Shown here piece after piece: positions 43,520 through 52,183 of a stretch of 64,000 nt of DNA. Under the pieces are notes generated by a model that was not told where the DNA came from, searched no databases, and worked only from the letters and a program-made list of their open reading frames with translations. Positions within the stretch are counted from its first letter, which is position 1; each line of letters begins with the position of its first letter. A program made the translations under genes and the position numbers. Source of the DNA: CAVQKZ01 sp963837325 (lineage in GTDB: Bacteria; Actinomycetota; Actinomycetes; Mycobacteriales; Jatrophihabitantaceae); the NCBI GenBank assembly GCA_963837325.1, contig CAWIMV010000002.1, positions 1,302,001 to 1,366,000 on the forward strand, in the 5' to 3' direction.

Positions 43520-43950
43520 CAACGCCGCCGGACCCGTCCGATCGCGGGTCGACGATCCCGCTCGTCCTCGGATTCTTCATCGTCGCGTTCATGATGGTGG
43601 CCGGCGCCGTCGCGGCGGGCGACGCGTTCGTGCAGCAACGTGGCCTGCAGGACGTGTGCGACGGAGCCGCGGCCGCCGGGGCCGCGGCCGGCGCCGACCT
43701 GAACCGCGCTAGCGCGGTGGGCAGCGGTTCGGCGTTGCGCTTCGGCGACGTGCAACGGGTTGTCGACGAGTACCTGGCCCGTGATCCCGCTCGCGCGCAC
43801 GTGCACATTCAGGCGTCGCTGTCGGCCGATGCCCGCACGTTGCGGTTGAGCTGCACCGAGACGACGCACATCGCGTTCGGCCCGATGTTCGGCAAGGCCG
43901 GCGGCGTGCGACACGTGGCCACGGCCGCCGCTCGCGCCCCGCTCAGCTGA
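43516..43950 (+). CDS. TadG-like pilus assembly protein
   Basis: 144 residues; last gene of the Tad operon, overlapping the previous one (GTGA). N-terminal SDRGSTIPLVLGFFIVAFMMV resembles the TadE/G helix but lacks the Glu at +5. The central segment CDGAAAAGAAAGADLNRA is typical of actinobacterial TadG-like proteins. It is much shorter than proteobacterial TadG (no von Willebrand domain). Confidence 0.72.
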   Translation: MTTPPDPSDRGSTIPLVLGFFIVAFMMVAGAVAAGDAFVQQRGLQDVCDGAAAAGAAAGADLNRASAVGSGSALRFGDVQRVVDEYLARDPARAHVHIQASLSADARTLRLSCTETTHIAFGPMFGKAGGVRHVATAAARAPLS

Positions 43951-43990
43951 CGCACCAGCCGTGACCTGCGCCGCGGCCTTGGGCCCCTTG

Positions 43991-44058
43991 CGTTGATCAA
44001 CTCGCGTTGGCTGAGCGATTTCCGGCAAATCCGCTCAGCAAACGCGAGTTGATCAACG
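43991..44058. repeat. 68-base inverted repeat between convergent tad and GGDEF-EAL genes
   Basis: Two 27-base arms (43991-44017 and 44032-44058) match at 26 positions; the loop itself contains ATTT/AAAT. Each arm begins or ends with the palindrome GTTGATCAAC. The right arm contains the stop codon of the GGDEF-EAL gene. It could be a bidirectional terminator, but there is no U-run; a repetitive palindromic element is equally likely. Confidence 0.65.
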
Positions 44059-46527
44059 ACCGGCAGGCGATGGTGTCGCCTCCGCCGCCCCCAAGGCGTC
44101 CGCTGCCGCGGACGTGCTCGCCTGCGCCGGGACCGCACCGATGAGCTCTTCCAGGTCCTCGGGGGACAGCGCGCGCGCGAACAGGAAGCCCTGGCCCCGG
44201 TCGCACAGTTCGCGTTGCAGGGTCTGCAGCTGATCCGGTTCCTCGATGCCTTCGGCCAGCGTCTGGATGCCGAGTGACTTGCCGAGCTGCACGAGGGAAT
44301 GGATCAGCGCATTGGATTCGGGGTTGGTGGCGATGCCGGTGATGAAGGAGCGGTCGATCTTCAGCGCGTCGACCGGGAACTGTTGCAGGTACCCGAACGA
44401 GGAGTAGCCGGTGCCGAAGTCGTCGATGGCGATCCGCACGCCCAACGCCTTGAGCGCACGCAGCCGACGCGCGCTCGCCTCAGCATCACGCATCAGCATC
44501 GTCTCGGTGATCTCGAGCGTGAGCGAACCAGCGTCGAGGCCACTGACGGCGAGGGCGGTTCGTACATCGGAGAGCAGGTCGACGTCGCTGTCGAGCTGGC
44601 GACCGCTGACGTTGACCGCGACCGGCAGCGGGTGGCCGCGCCGTGCCCAGTCGGCCGCCTGTCGGCAGGCTTCGGTCAGCACCGACCGGCCGATCGGCAC
44701 GATCAGGCTGGTCTCCTCGGCGAGCGGCACGAAATCGTCGGGCATGATCAGGCCCCGGGTCGGATGCTGCCAGCGCAGCAGCGCCTCGACGCCAGTGACG
44801 ACGTGGCTCTGCAGGTCGAAGATGGGCTGGTAGGCGAGGAAGAGCTGATCGGTTCCAATGGCGTCGCGCAGGTCCATCTCGAGTTCGAGCCGATCCGAGA
44901 CGGCCGTCTGCATCTCGGGCGCGAAGACGACGTAGCGGTCCTTGCCCGCGTCCTTCGCCGCATACAGGGCGACGTCGGCATCGCGCAGCAGTTCGTCGGC
45001 CCCGGCTCGCAGCCCGACCGCGATGCCGATGCTGGCCTGGGCGTGCACGGTGATCCGCATGGGGCCGGCGAGATGGAACGGCTCGGCGAGCACGTCGCGC
45101 AGCCGCTCGGCAATCATCTCCGGTCCCGCGTCGAGCGAAGAGTCTTCGGCCAGGACCACGAACTCGTCGCCGCCGAGCCGGCCGACGGTGTCCGCGTCGC
45201 GCACAGCTGCAGAGAGCCGGGCGCCGACCGCTTGCAGCAACGCGTCGCCAGCGGCGTGGCCGTACGTGTCGTTGACCGCCTTGAAGCCGTCGAGGTCGAG
45301 GAACAGGACGGCGATCGGGGTGTGGTGGCGCCGAGCGCGGACCAGGGCCCGCTCGACCCGGTCGAGGATCAAGGCCCGATTGGGCAGGTCGGTGAGCGGG
45401 TCATGCAGAGCCAGGTGATGCAGCTGCTCGGCCAGCGCCCGTTGTTCGGTGATGTCGCGATAGTTCATGACGACGCCACCCACGGCCGGCTCGTCGATCA
45501 GGTTGTGCATGATCAACTGGATCCACCGTTCGCCGCCATCGGCGTGGAGCAAGCGCAGCTGCATCTCATGGTCGCTGCCCGAGGTGGCCAGGACGTCGGT
45601 GTACGCGGCCTCGAGGGCCTCGCGATCGTCCAGATGGACCAGCTCGATGGTGTCCATCGCCAGGATGGCGCTCGCCGGGTAACCGGTCACTTGCTTGGCC
45701 GCCGGGCTGACGTAATTCGGCACGCCCTCGGCGTTGGTCACGACGATCACTTCGGCGGACTTCTCCACCATCGCGCGGAAGCGCCATTCGCTCGTGAGGA
45801 GCATCTTGGCTTCCGTCTGGTGGCGATCGCGTCGGCGCAGTGCCCGTGTCAGTCCGATCATGATGAGAGCGATGATCAGTCCGGCCCCGCCTACCAACGC
45901 GAGCACACCGGTGCGCAGGTTGCGGTCGGCGCTGGCCACGTCGTGTTTCAGGCCGGCCGATGCAGAGGCGAGGATGGCGTCGAACCGGTTCTGGGCTGGT
46001 TGCAGTGTCGTGCTGTCGAACGCACGCGACTGGGCGAACCGCCCGTGGCCGATCAGGTCCATCAGTTCGACGGCGAGCGCGTCGAACGCCACCGTTTGCC
46101 GACTGATGGTCTTGGAGGTCTCGTTCGGCCAGGCCTTGGCCAGTGCCGACGCCTGCCGGCTCAACTCCGTCCGAAGCTGGGCATTCAACGTGAATTCGTC
46201 GGCCGGCACGGGTCCACCGTTCTCGCTGGCCAGTGGCGAGGTGCGCACGCCCGGAACAGCGTCGGTCACGCGCAGCAGCGCCAGCTGAGCTCGCTGCAGC
46301 GCCACCTCGCGGTGCGCGATGAGCAGCACGCCGCGCGCGGACGCCAGCAAGACACCCAGCACGGTCACGCTCACCAGCAATGTTGCGCCGTGGCGGCGCA
46401 GCAACCGGCCAATTCGCCGGAACCGGCGCAATCGGAGCCCCGCGGCCGCCGACGGGCTGTCGCGCCAAAGCCGGCCGTCGTAGCCGGTTGACCCCGATTC
46501 GGGCGTACCGGCCTGCGGTGCAGTCAT
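44053..46527 (-). CDS. PAS-GGDEF-EAL cyclic-di-GMP protein
   Basis: 824 residues. Two membrane helices (about 50-70 and 205-225) enclose an extracytoplasmic sensor; then a PAS domain (EWRFRAMVEKSAEVIVVTNAEG), GGDEF domain (intact GGDEF, with RxxD as RDAD five residues before) and EAL domain (VTGVEALLRWQHP, EITETMLM, DDFGTGYSSFGY). All catalytic signatures are intact, so dual activity is possible. ATG 46527 has GAGG upstream; a start 25 codons earlier is less likely. Converges with the Tad operon. Confidence 0.9.
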   Translation of the reverse strand: MTAPQAGTPESGSTGYDGRLWRDSPSAAAGLRLRRFRRIGRLLRRHGATLLVSVTVLGVLLASARGVLLIAHREVALQRAQLALLRVTDAVPGVRTSPLASENGGPVPADEFTLNAQLRTELSRQASALAKAWPNETSKTISRQTVAFDALAVELMDLIGHGRFAQSRAFDSTTLQPAQNRFDAILASASAGLKHDVASADRNLRTGVLALVGGAGLIIALIMIGLTRALRRRDRHQTEAKMLLTSEWRFRAMVEKSAEVIVVTNAEGVPNYVSPAAKQVTGYPASAILAMDTIELVHLDDREALEAAYTDVLATSGSDHEMQLRLLHADGGERWIQLIMHNLIDEPAVGGVVMNYRDITEQRALAEQLHHLALHDPLTDLPNRALILDRVERALVRARRHHTPIAVLFLDLDGFKAVNDTYGHAAGDALLQAVGARLSAAVRDADTVGRLGGDEFVVLAEDSSLDAGPEMIAERLRDVLAEPFHLAGPMRITVHAQASIGIAVGLRAGADELLRDADVALYAAKDAGKDRYVVFAPEMQTAVSDRLELEMDLRDAIGTDQLFLAYQPIFDLQSHVVTGVEALLRWQHPTRGLIMPDDFVPLAEETSLIVPIGRSVLTEACRQAADWARRGHPLPVAVNVSGRQLDSDVDLLSDVRTALAVSGLDAGSLTLEITETMLMRDAEASARRLRALKALGVRIAIDDFGTGYSSFGYLQQFPVDALKIDRSFITGIATNPESNALIHSLVQLGKSLGIQTLAEGIEEPDQLQTLQRELCDRGQGFLFARALSPEDLEELIGAVPAQASTSAAADALGAAEATPSPAGR

Positions 46528-46637
46528 TGGCGTCCTCACCACGGTCGGGCCCCAAGACGCCAGTCGCGTCCTAGCCGACGTATCGGCCGGTGCGCACGAC
46601 ACTGAAGGACTTCCGGGCTGGGCCGTGTGGCGCCGCC

Positions 46638-47639
46638 TCAGCCTTCCCCGCTGCGGTCACCCTCGGCCGCGGTGTGGTCCGGCTGGTCGAAACTCACGTC
46701 GACGTCTTCGAAGCCCTTGCTGCGCTGGGCAGTGGCCTGGCTGGTGTAGGCGTCCCGGTCGCCTCTGGTGAGGGTGACGTCGTCGGTGAACGGGGTCATC
46801 AGCGAGCGGGGATGCAGCCGTTCGACCCGTACGACGTTGATCTCCACGCTGATCACCACGACGACCGCCGTCACGTACAGGAACGCGATGAGGCCGAGCA
46901 CGAGCGCGAACACCCCGTTGGTGGCGCTCGCGTTCTTGACGACATGGCCGACGTAGACGATGCCGAACGACTGCAGCAGCTGCCAGCCGAGCGCGGCCCC
47001 GATCGCACCGGGGGCCACGTCGCGCACCGACAGGTCGCGCGCGGTCGCGATCCGGAAGGCCAACACGAATATCCCCGCGTTGACGAGGACCGAGCCGATC
47101 AGGGCCACGACACGCAGCGCCGGCCCGAGCGATCCCGCGCCGCTGCCGCCGAGTGTCGACAGCACGGTCGTCCCGATGACGCCGAGCCCAGCCGTGAGCA
47201 GCAGGAGCAGGCTGCGAGCGCGGGCTTTGAACGGGTTGGGACGTTCGTTGCGCGGCACCCGCCAGGCGGTGTTCATTGCGAACTGCACCGCCTGGGCCAC
47301 ACCCAGTCCGCCGTACAGCGATCCGACGATGCCGACGACGAGCCCGAACGCGCCCCCGCCGAGCCGCTGGGGGTCGCCGAGTTGCTCGCCCACGACCGGG
47401 AACTGGGCCAACGCGGAGTTGAGCACGCGCTCCTGCAGGTGGGGATCGCCGGCCAGCACGAAGCTCAGCACGGTCGACAAGAGCAACAGCAGGGGAAATA
47501 GGGAGAGGAAGCCGTAGTAGGCGATCAGCGCGGCGAGATAGCCGCCGGAGTCATCGACGTACTTGTACAGCACGCCGAGCGGGAATCCCGCGGCCGGATG
47601 CCGTTGCTGGAATCGATCCAGCCGCCCGGTCAACCCCAT
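46638..47639 (-). CDS. YihY/BrkB family membrane protein
   Basis: 333 residues with about six helices. Family features: LIAYYGFLSLFPLLLLLSTVL near the start, AMNTAWRVPRNERPNPFKARARSLLLLLTAG, and the late GVFALVLGLIAFLYVTAVVVVISVEIN. Formerly annotated as ribonuclease BN in error; true role is uncertain (possibly envelope transport). Acidic C-terminal tail. Monocistronic by appearance. Confidence 0.9.
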   Translation of the reverse strand: MGLTGRLDRFQQRHPAAGFPLGVLYKYVDDSGGYLAALIAYYGFLSLFPLLLLLSTVLSFVLAGDPHLQERVLNSALAQFPVVGEQLGDPQRLGGGAFGLVVGIVGSLYGGLGVAQAVQFAMNTAWRVPRNERPNPFKARARSLLLLLTAGLGVIGTTVLSTLGGSGAGSLGPALRVVALIGSVLVNAGIFVLAFRIATARDLSVRDVAPGAIGAALGWQLLQSFGIVYVGHVVKNASATNGVFALVLGLIAFLYVTAVVVVISVEINVVRVERLHPRSLMTPFTDDVTLTRGDRDAYTSQATAQRSKGFEDVDVSFDQPDHTAAEGDRSGEG

Positions 47640-47861
47640 GGGCCCACCTCACCACATGGTCAGAATCACCGTCGTCACCAACCGGAGCATTCGGCGGGAC
47701 CCGACCCTGGCGGCTTGCCGCCCACCGGCACGGCCCATAAGATACGGTGGCTGACCAAGCGCCAAATGTACGGTCGACTGCGCTTCTACGTGTCGATTGA
47801 ACCCGCTGAGGCCGCGCTTACCTCACAAGCGCACCTGAACGAACACAGAGAGGCGAGCGGC

Positions 47862-48551
47862 GTGTGCGAAATGCTGGCCGTCGCGTGCGACAGCCCGGAG
47901 CCGTACGCGACCCTGCACGATTGGGTCCTGGATCTCGAGGCCTACGGGTTGGGCAGCTTCGGCTGGGGCGTCGCCTGGCTCGGTGACGACGACCAGGTCC
48001 ACGTCGAGCGGGGGCTGGGTCGCTACGTCAACGAGGTCGGCGACCACGGGCTGATGGGCACGAAGTCGCGCCGGTTCCTCGTGCACCTGCGCCGCCCGAA
48101 CAAGCTGTCCACCGTCGACCTCGCCGACACCCAGCCGTTCACCCGCGGTGGCGAGTTCGCCTTCTGCCACAACGGCTTCTTCGACCGGGCGGAGGTGCTG
48201 CGCCCGTCGTACGCCGACCGTCTGGCCGGCGGGGCGGACAGCGAGGTGGGCTGGTGCTTCGCCCAGGATCGCCTCGACGAGGGCACCAACCCCGTGGACG
48301 TATTGCGCGAGGTCGACGAGACCTTCCAGGGCAAGGTCAACCTCGGCTACCTCGACCGCGCCGGCACCCTCGCCGTCTACGGGCACAATCCCAGCAACGC
48401 GATGTGGCGCTTCACGGCCGAGGGTGCCGACGTCGTCTCGACCGCGCTGCATTCCGACGACGACTCGGTCTTCAACCTCATCTACCCGATGAGCACCGAC
48501 CGTCGGCTTGTTCCGGCCGGGACCGCCGTGGTCCTCGGCGAGACCGGATGA
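47862..48551 (+). CDS. Class II glutamine amidotransferase-domain protein (EgtC-like)
   Basis: 229-residue stand-alone Ntn-hydrolase-type amidotransferase domain. With the GTG start at 47862, Cys is residue 2 and becomes the N-terminal nucleophile after Met removal, which decides the start although longer in-frame starts exist; AGAGAGG precedes it. Other features: GWGVAWLGDDDQVHVERG, FLVHLRRPN, PFTRGGEFAFCHNGFFD. Stand-alone proteins of this type hydrolyse gamma-glutamyl amides (EgtC in ergothioneine synthesis). Next to a glutamine-synthetase-like ligase, a gamma-glutamyl-removing role is attractive but inferred. Confidence 0.82.
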   Translation: MCEMLAVACDSPEPYATLHDWVLDLEAYGLGSFGWGVAWLGDDDQVHVERGLGRYVNEVGDHGLMGTKSRRFLVHLRRPNKLSTVDLADTQPFTRGGEFAFCHNGFFDRAEVLRPSYADRLAGGADSEVGWCFAQDRLDEGTNPVDVLREVDETFQGKVNLGYLDRAGTLAVYGHNPSNAMWRFTAEGADVVSTALHSDDDSVFNLIYPMSTDRRLVPAGTAVVLGETG

Positions 48552-48606
48552 CCGTCACGCCGACGCGAGTTCGGAGCGCTCCGGCGCCCAACCCAGTGGA
48601 GAGCTC

Positions 48607-50061
48607 ATGAGCGTCGGTCAGGACGGATTCGTCGACAAGCATGACCTGCTCACGGCGGCCCAGCAGGAGGCCGGCGAGCGCAGCGCCGAACAGATCGAGG
48701 CCAACGACCTGCGCACCGTCCGCATCATCTGGGTCGACCAGCACGGCGCCCCGCGGTGCAAGTTCCTCTCCAGCGCGAACTACCTCAGCGCGCTGAAGAA
48801 CGGCGTGGACTTCTCGGCCGCGCTGCTCAGCATGGACAGCGCCAACAACGTGTTCACGCCGCTGTTCGTCGAAGGCGGCGGCTTCGACATCGCCGAACTC
48901 ACCGGTTTCCCCGACATGGTGCTCGTCCCGGACCCGACCACGTTCCGAGTACTGCCCTGGGCCGACCGCACCGGCTGGGTCATCTGCGACGCCTACTTCT
49001 CCAACGGCAAGCCGGTGCCGCTCGACGGCCGGCGGCTGCTGCGCCAGCAGGTCGACGCCGCGACCGAGCTCGGCTACGAGTACATCTCCGGGCTGGAGGT
49101 GGAGTTCTACGTCGTCCGCCGCGACAGCGACCGCATCGAACTCGCGGACGCGGGCTGGCCCCCGCCGCCGCCGAAGGTCAGCGTCCTCGAGCACGGCTAC
49201 CAGTACCTGTCCGAGACCCGGCTGGCCGGCATCAACCACGTGGTGGAGCGGCTGCGCGACGCCTACATCGACCTCGGACTGCCACTGCGCACCATCGAGG
49301 ACGAGTGGGGCCCGGGCCAGCTCGAGGTCACGTTCGATCCGATGAGCGGTATGGACTCCGCCGACGCCATGGTCTTGTTCCGCACGACGGCCAAGCAAGT
49401 GGCCGAGCAGATGGGCTGTCTTGCCTCGTTCATGGCTCGTCCGGGGCTGCCGCACTTCTTCTCCAGCGGGTGGCACCTGCACCAGTCGCTGCGTTCGCTC
49501 GAGACCGGCGAGAACGCGTTCACCAGCCAGAGCGCCGACCAGCCGCTGTCCGACGTCGGGCGCCAGTTCACCGCGGGCCTGCTCGAGCACGCGCTGCCGT
49601 CGATGGTCTTCTCGACGCCCACGATCAACGGTTACAAACGCTACAAGCCGTACTCGTTCGCCCCCGACCGGGCGACGTGGGCGGTCGAGAACCGTGGTGC
49701 GTTCGTCCGCGTGCAGGGCGAACCGATGGAGAAGGGCGCGCACATCGAGAACCGCGTCGGTGAGCCGGGCGCCAACCCCTACTTCTACGTCGCGGCCAAC
49801 ATCGCGGCCGGCCTCGACGGCATCCGGCGCGAGCTGACCCCGCCGCCGCTCGTCGACAGTGACCCGTACGCCACCGACGCCCCGATGCTGCCGGGCAGCC
49901 TGTGGGAAGCGGTCGAGCACCTGGAGAAGGACGAGTTCTTCAAGCAAGCTTTCGGGGCCGGCTTCGTCAAATTCGTGACCGCCATGAAGCGCAATGAGTG
50001 CAACCGCTTCCTGGGCGAGGTCACCGACTGGGAAATGCGGGAATACTTCGAGTTCTTCTGA
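48607..50061 (+). CDS. Glutamine synthetase-like ATP-dependent ligase
   Basis: 484-residue GS-superfamily protein, probably not housekeeping GlnA. N-terminal beta-grasp (RTVRIIWVDQHGAPRCKFLS), metal-binding GLEVEFYVV, substrate-site GWHLHQSL, ATP/phosphate region AVENRGAFVRVQG and NPYFYVAANIAAGLDGIRR. The usual NRSAxxRIP is changed to ENRGAFVRV and no adenylylation-site signature (NLYDLP) is visible, so another amine than ammonia is likely. ATG 48607 follows GGAG; 55 bases after the amidotransferase gene, hence same operon. Confidence 0.85.
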   Translation: MSVGQDGFVDKHDLLTAAQQEAGERSAEQIEANDLRTVRIIWVDQHGAPRCKFLSSANYLSALKNGVDFSAALLSMDSANNVFTPLFVEGGGFDIAELTGFPDMVLVPDPTTFRVLPWADRTGWVICDAYFSNGKPVPLDGRRLLRQQVDAATELGYEYISGLEVEFYVVRRDSDRIELADAGWPPPPPKVSVLEHGYQYLSETRLAGINHVVERLRDAYIDLGLPLRTIEDEWGPGQLEVTFDPMSGMDSADAMVLFRTTAKQVAEQMGCLASFMARPGLPHFFSSGWHLHQSLRSLETGENAFTSQSADQPLSDVGRQFTAGLLEHALPSMVFSTPTINGYKRYKPYSFAPDRATWAVENRGAFVRVQGEPMEKGAHIENRVGEPGANPYFYVAANIAAGLDGIRRELTPPPLVDSDPYATDAPMLPGSLWEAVEHLEKDEFFKQAFGAGFVKFVTAMKRNECNRFLGEVTDWEMREYFEFF

Positions 50062-50071
50062 TGGGAGCGAC

Positions 50072-50998
50072 ATGACCGAGCAGCGCTTCGCATACTTCGG
50101 CGGCGACTTCGTTCCGCACGAGCAGGCCGTCCTGCCGATCTCGTCCCACGTGGTCAACTACGGCACGGGTTGCTTCGAAGGCATCCGGGCGTACTGGAAC
50201 GAACACGACGAACAGCTCTATGTGACCCTGCTCGACGAGCACATCGACCGGCTCCTGCGGTCGGCCCGCATCCTCAAACTCGACTACGAGGGCAGCCGCG
50301 AGCAGCTGCGCGAGATGGTGCTGGAGCTGCTCCGGCGCAACCAGTTCCGCACCGACGCCTACGTCCGCCCGCTGGTCTACAAGTCGACGGAGACGATCAA
50401 GGTCACGCTGACCGGACTGCGCACCGACGTCGCCGCGTACTGCCTGCCGATGGGGGCCTACCTCGACATCGACCGCGGCCTGCGCTTGACGGTGTCGTCG
50501 TGGCAGCGCATCGACGACAACGCAATCCCGGCCCGGGCCAAGGTGATCGGCTCCTACGTCAACGCGGCGCTGGCCTCCGACGATGCCCGGGAGAAGGGCT
50601 TCGACGAGGCCTTGATGCTCACCGGCGACGGGCACCTGGCCGAGGCGTCGTCGTCGAACGTTTTCCTCGTCGCGGGCGACACGCTGTTCACCCCGTCGGC
50701 CAGTGACGACATCCTCGTCGGCATCACCCGGGCCGCCGTCCTGGAACTCGCCGTCGAACTCGGACTTTCCGTGCGCGAGGCCAACATCGACCGCAGCCAG
50801 ATCCTGGCGGCCGACGAGGTGTTCCTCTGCGGCACCGGCGTACAGGTGGCACCGGTCACCGAGATCGACGGTCGGATCATCGGCACCGGAAAGCCCGGAC
50901 CGGTCACGATGATGCTGCAACACCGCTACCTCGAGGTGATGCGGGGCGAGGTCCCCGACCACGCCGAGTGGCGCACCACCGTGTACGACCGCAGCTGA
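50072..50998 (+). CDS. Class IV PLP aminotransferase (IlvE-like)
   Basis: 308 residues. PLP Lys157 in IPARAKVIGSYVNAAL, N-terminal HVVNYGTGCFEGIRAYW, and LMLTGDGHLAEASSSNVFLV and GITRAAVLELA that bind the cofactor phosphate. Closest to branched-chain amino acid aminotransferases, but D-amino acid aminotransferase and aminodeoxychorismate lyase share the fold. TGGGAG before the ATG, 10 bases after the GS-like gene, so co-translated with it; a specialised role in the cluster is possible. Confidence 0.85.
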   Translation: MTEQRFAYFGGDFVPHEQAVLPISSHVVNYGTGCFEGIRAYWNEHDEQLYVTLLDEHIDRLLRSARILKLDYEGSREQLREMVLELLRRNQFRTDAYVRPLVYKSTETIKVTLTGLRTDVAAYCLPMGAYLDIDRGLRLTVSSWQRIDDNAIPARAKVIGSYVNAALASDDAREKGFDEALMLTGDGHLAEASSSNVFLVAGDTLFTPSASDDILVGITRAAVLELAVELGLSVREANIDRSQILAADEVFLCGTGVQVAPVTEIDGRIIGTGKPGPVTMMLQHRYLEVMRGEVPDHAEWRTTVYDRS

Positions 50999-51007
50999 GC
51001 GTCGGAC

Positions 51008-52183
51008 GTGGCGCCAGACGGCGGCCCGGCCGAATCGAACGCCGACCGGGCGCCGATCCGCACGGCCGAATTGTTCGAGGTCACCCTGCCGCTGCTGCGG
51101 CCGTTCGTCACCGGATTCGGCGTCACCGCGTCGCGGCGCACCGTCCTCGTGCATCTCGTCGACGAGAACGGCGTCGAGGGGTGGGGCGAGGGCCCGGCCC
51201 TCGATCATCCGTACTACCTGCCCGACACGACGAGCACCACGTTCGCGGTTGCGCAGGAGTACGCGCTGCCGCTGGCCTTGGCGGCCCGCAGCGTCGCGCC
51301 CGCTGACACCGTCGGCGCGATGCAGGCCATCCGGGGCAACACGTTCGCCCGCGCCGGCGTGGAGCAGGCGTTCTGGTCGCTTGCGGCGGCAGTGGAAGGC
51401 GTACCGCTGAGGGATCTGGTGGGCGGCTCGCGCACCGCTGTGCCGGTCGGCGAGAGCCTCAGCATCACCGAGACGATCGACGAGACGTTGGAGGAAGTAG
51501 CCCTGCGGCTGGGCGAGGGCTACCAGCGCATCAAGCTCAAGATCGCACCGGGATGGGACGTGGACGTGGTCGCAGCGGTGCGTGCACTCGTGGGTGCCGA
51601 CGTGATGCTGCAGGTCGACGCCAACGCCGCGTACTCGCTGGCCGACGCCGACCAGCTCGCGAAGCTCGACAAGTACGACCTGGCCTGCATCGAACAGCCG
51701 CTCGGCTGGGACCAGTTCCTCGAACATGCCGAGCTGCAGCAGCGCATCGCCACGCCCGTCTGCCTGGACGAGTCACTGCGCTCGGTCGACGACGTGCGCC
51801 GGGCGTTGGACATCGACGCCTGCCGCAACGTGAACCTCAAACCGGCGCGGGTCGGCGGGATCACGGCCTCGCGGCAGATCGCCGAGCTGTGTGCGGAACG
51901 CGGTGTGCCGCTGTGGTGCGGCGGGATGATGGAGTCGGGCATCGGCCGCGCCGGCAACCTCGCGCTGTGCTCGCTGCCGGCGTTCACCCAGCCGGCCGAC
52001 ATGTCCCCGGCGGAAGTGCTGTTCGAGTGGGACCTCGTCGATCCGACGTACGAGGTGGCCTCAGACGGCACGATCGCGGTGCCGAGCCAGCCCGGGCTGG
52101 GCTTCGACGTCCGCCGCGACCGGGTCGACGCGCAGACCGTGCGGCACGCCGTCGTACCGGTCCCGGTTCAGCCCAGGGCGTAG
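51008..52183 (+). CDS. Enolase-superfamily enzyme (o-succinylbenzoate synthase / N-acylamino acid racemase-like)
   Basis: 391-residue MLE-subgroup protein. Catalytic Lys pair in RIKLKIAPG and NLKPARVGG; metal ligands Asp in LQVDANAAYS, Glu in CIEQPLGWD and Asp in VCLDESLRS. GGMMESGIGRAGNLALCSLPAFTQPADMSP is the specificity loop typical of NSAR/OSBS enzymes. No men genes are adjacent, so N-acyl or N-succinyl amino acid racemisation is more likely than menaquinone synthesis. GTG start 9 bases after the aminotransferase; its 3' end overlaps the convergent amidohydrolase by 16 bases. Confidence 0.85.
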   Translation: MAPDGGPAESNADRAPIRTAELFEVTLPLLRPFVTGFGVTASRRTVLVHLVDENGVEGWGEGPALDHPYYLPDTTSTTFAVAQEYALPLALAARSVAPADTVGAMQAIRGNTFARAGVEQAFWSLAAAVEGVPLRDLVGGSRTAVPVGESLSITETIDETLEEVALRLGEGYQRIKLKIAPGWDVDVVAAVRALVGADVMLQVDANAAYSLADADQLAKLDKYDLACIEQPLGWDQFLEHAELQQRIATPVCLDESLRSVDDVRRALDIDACRNVNLKPARVGGITASRQIAELCAERGVPLWCGGMMESGIGRAGNLALCSLPAFTQPADMSPAEVLFEWDLVDPTYEVASDGTIAVPSQPGLGFDVRRDRVDAQTVRHAVVPVPVQPRA

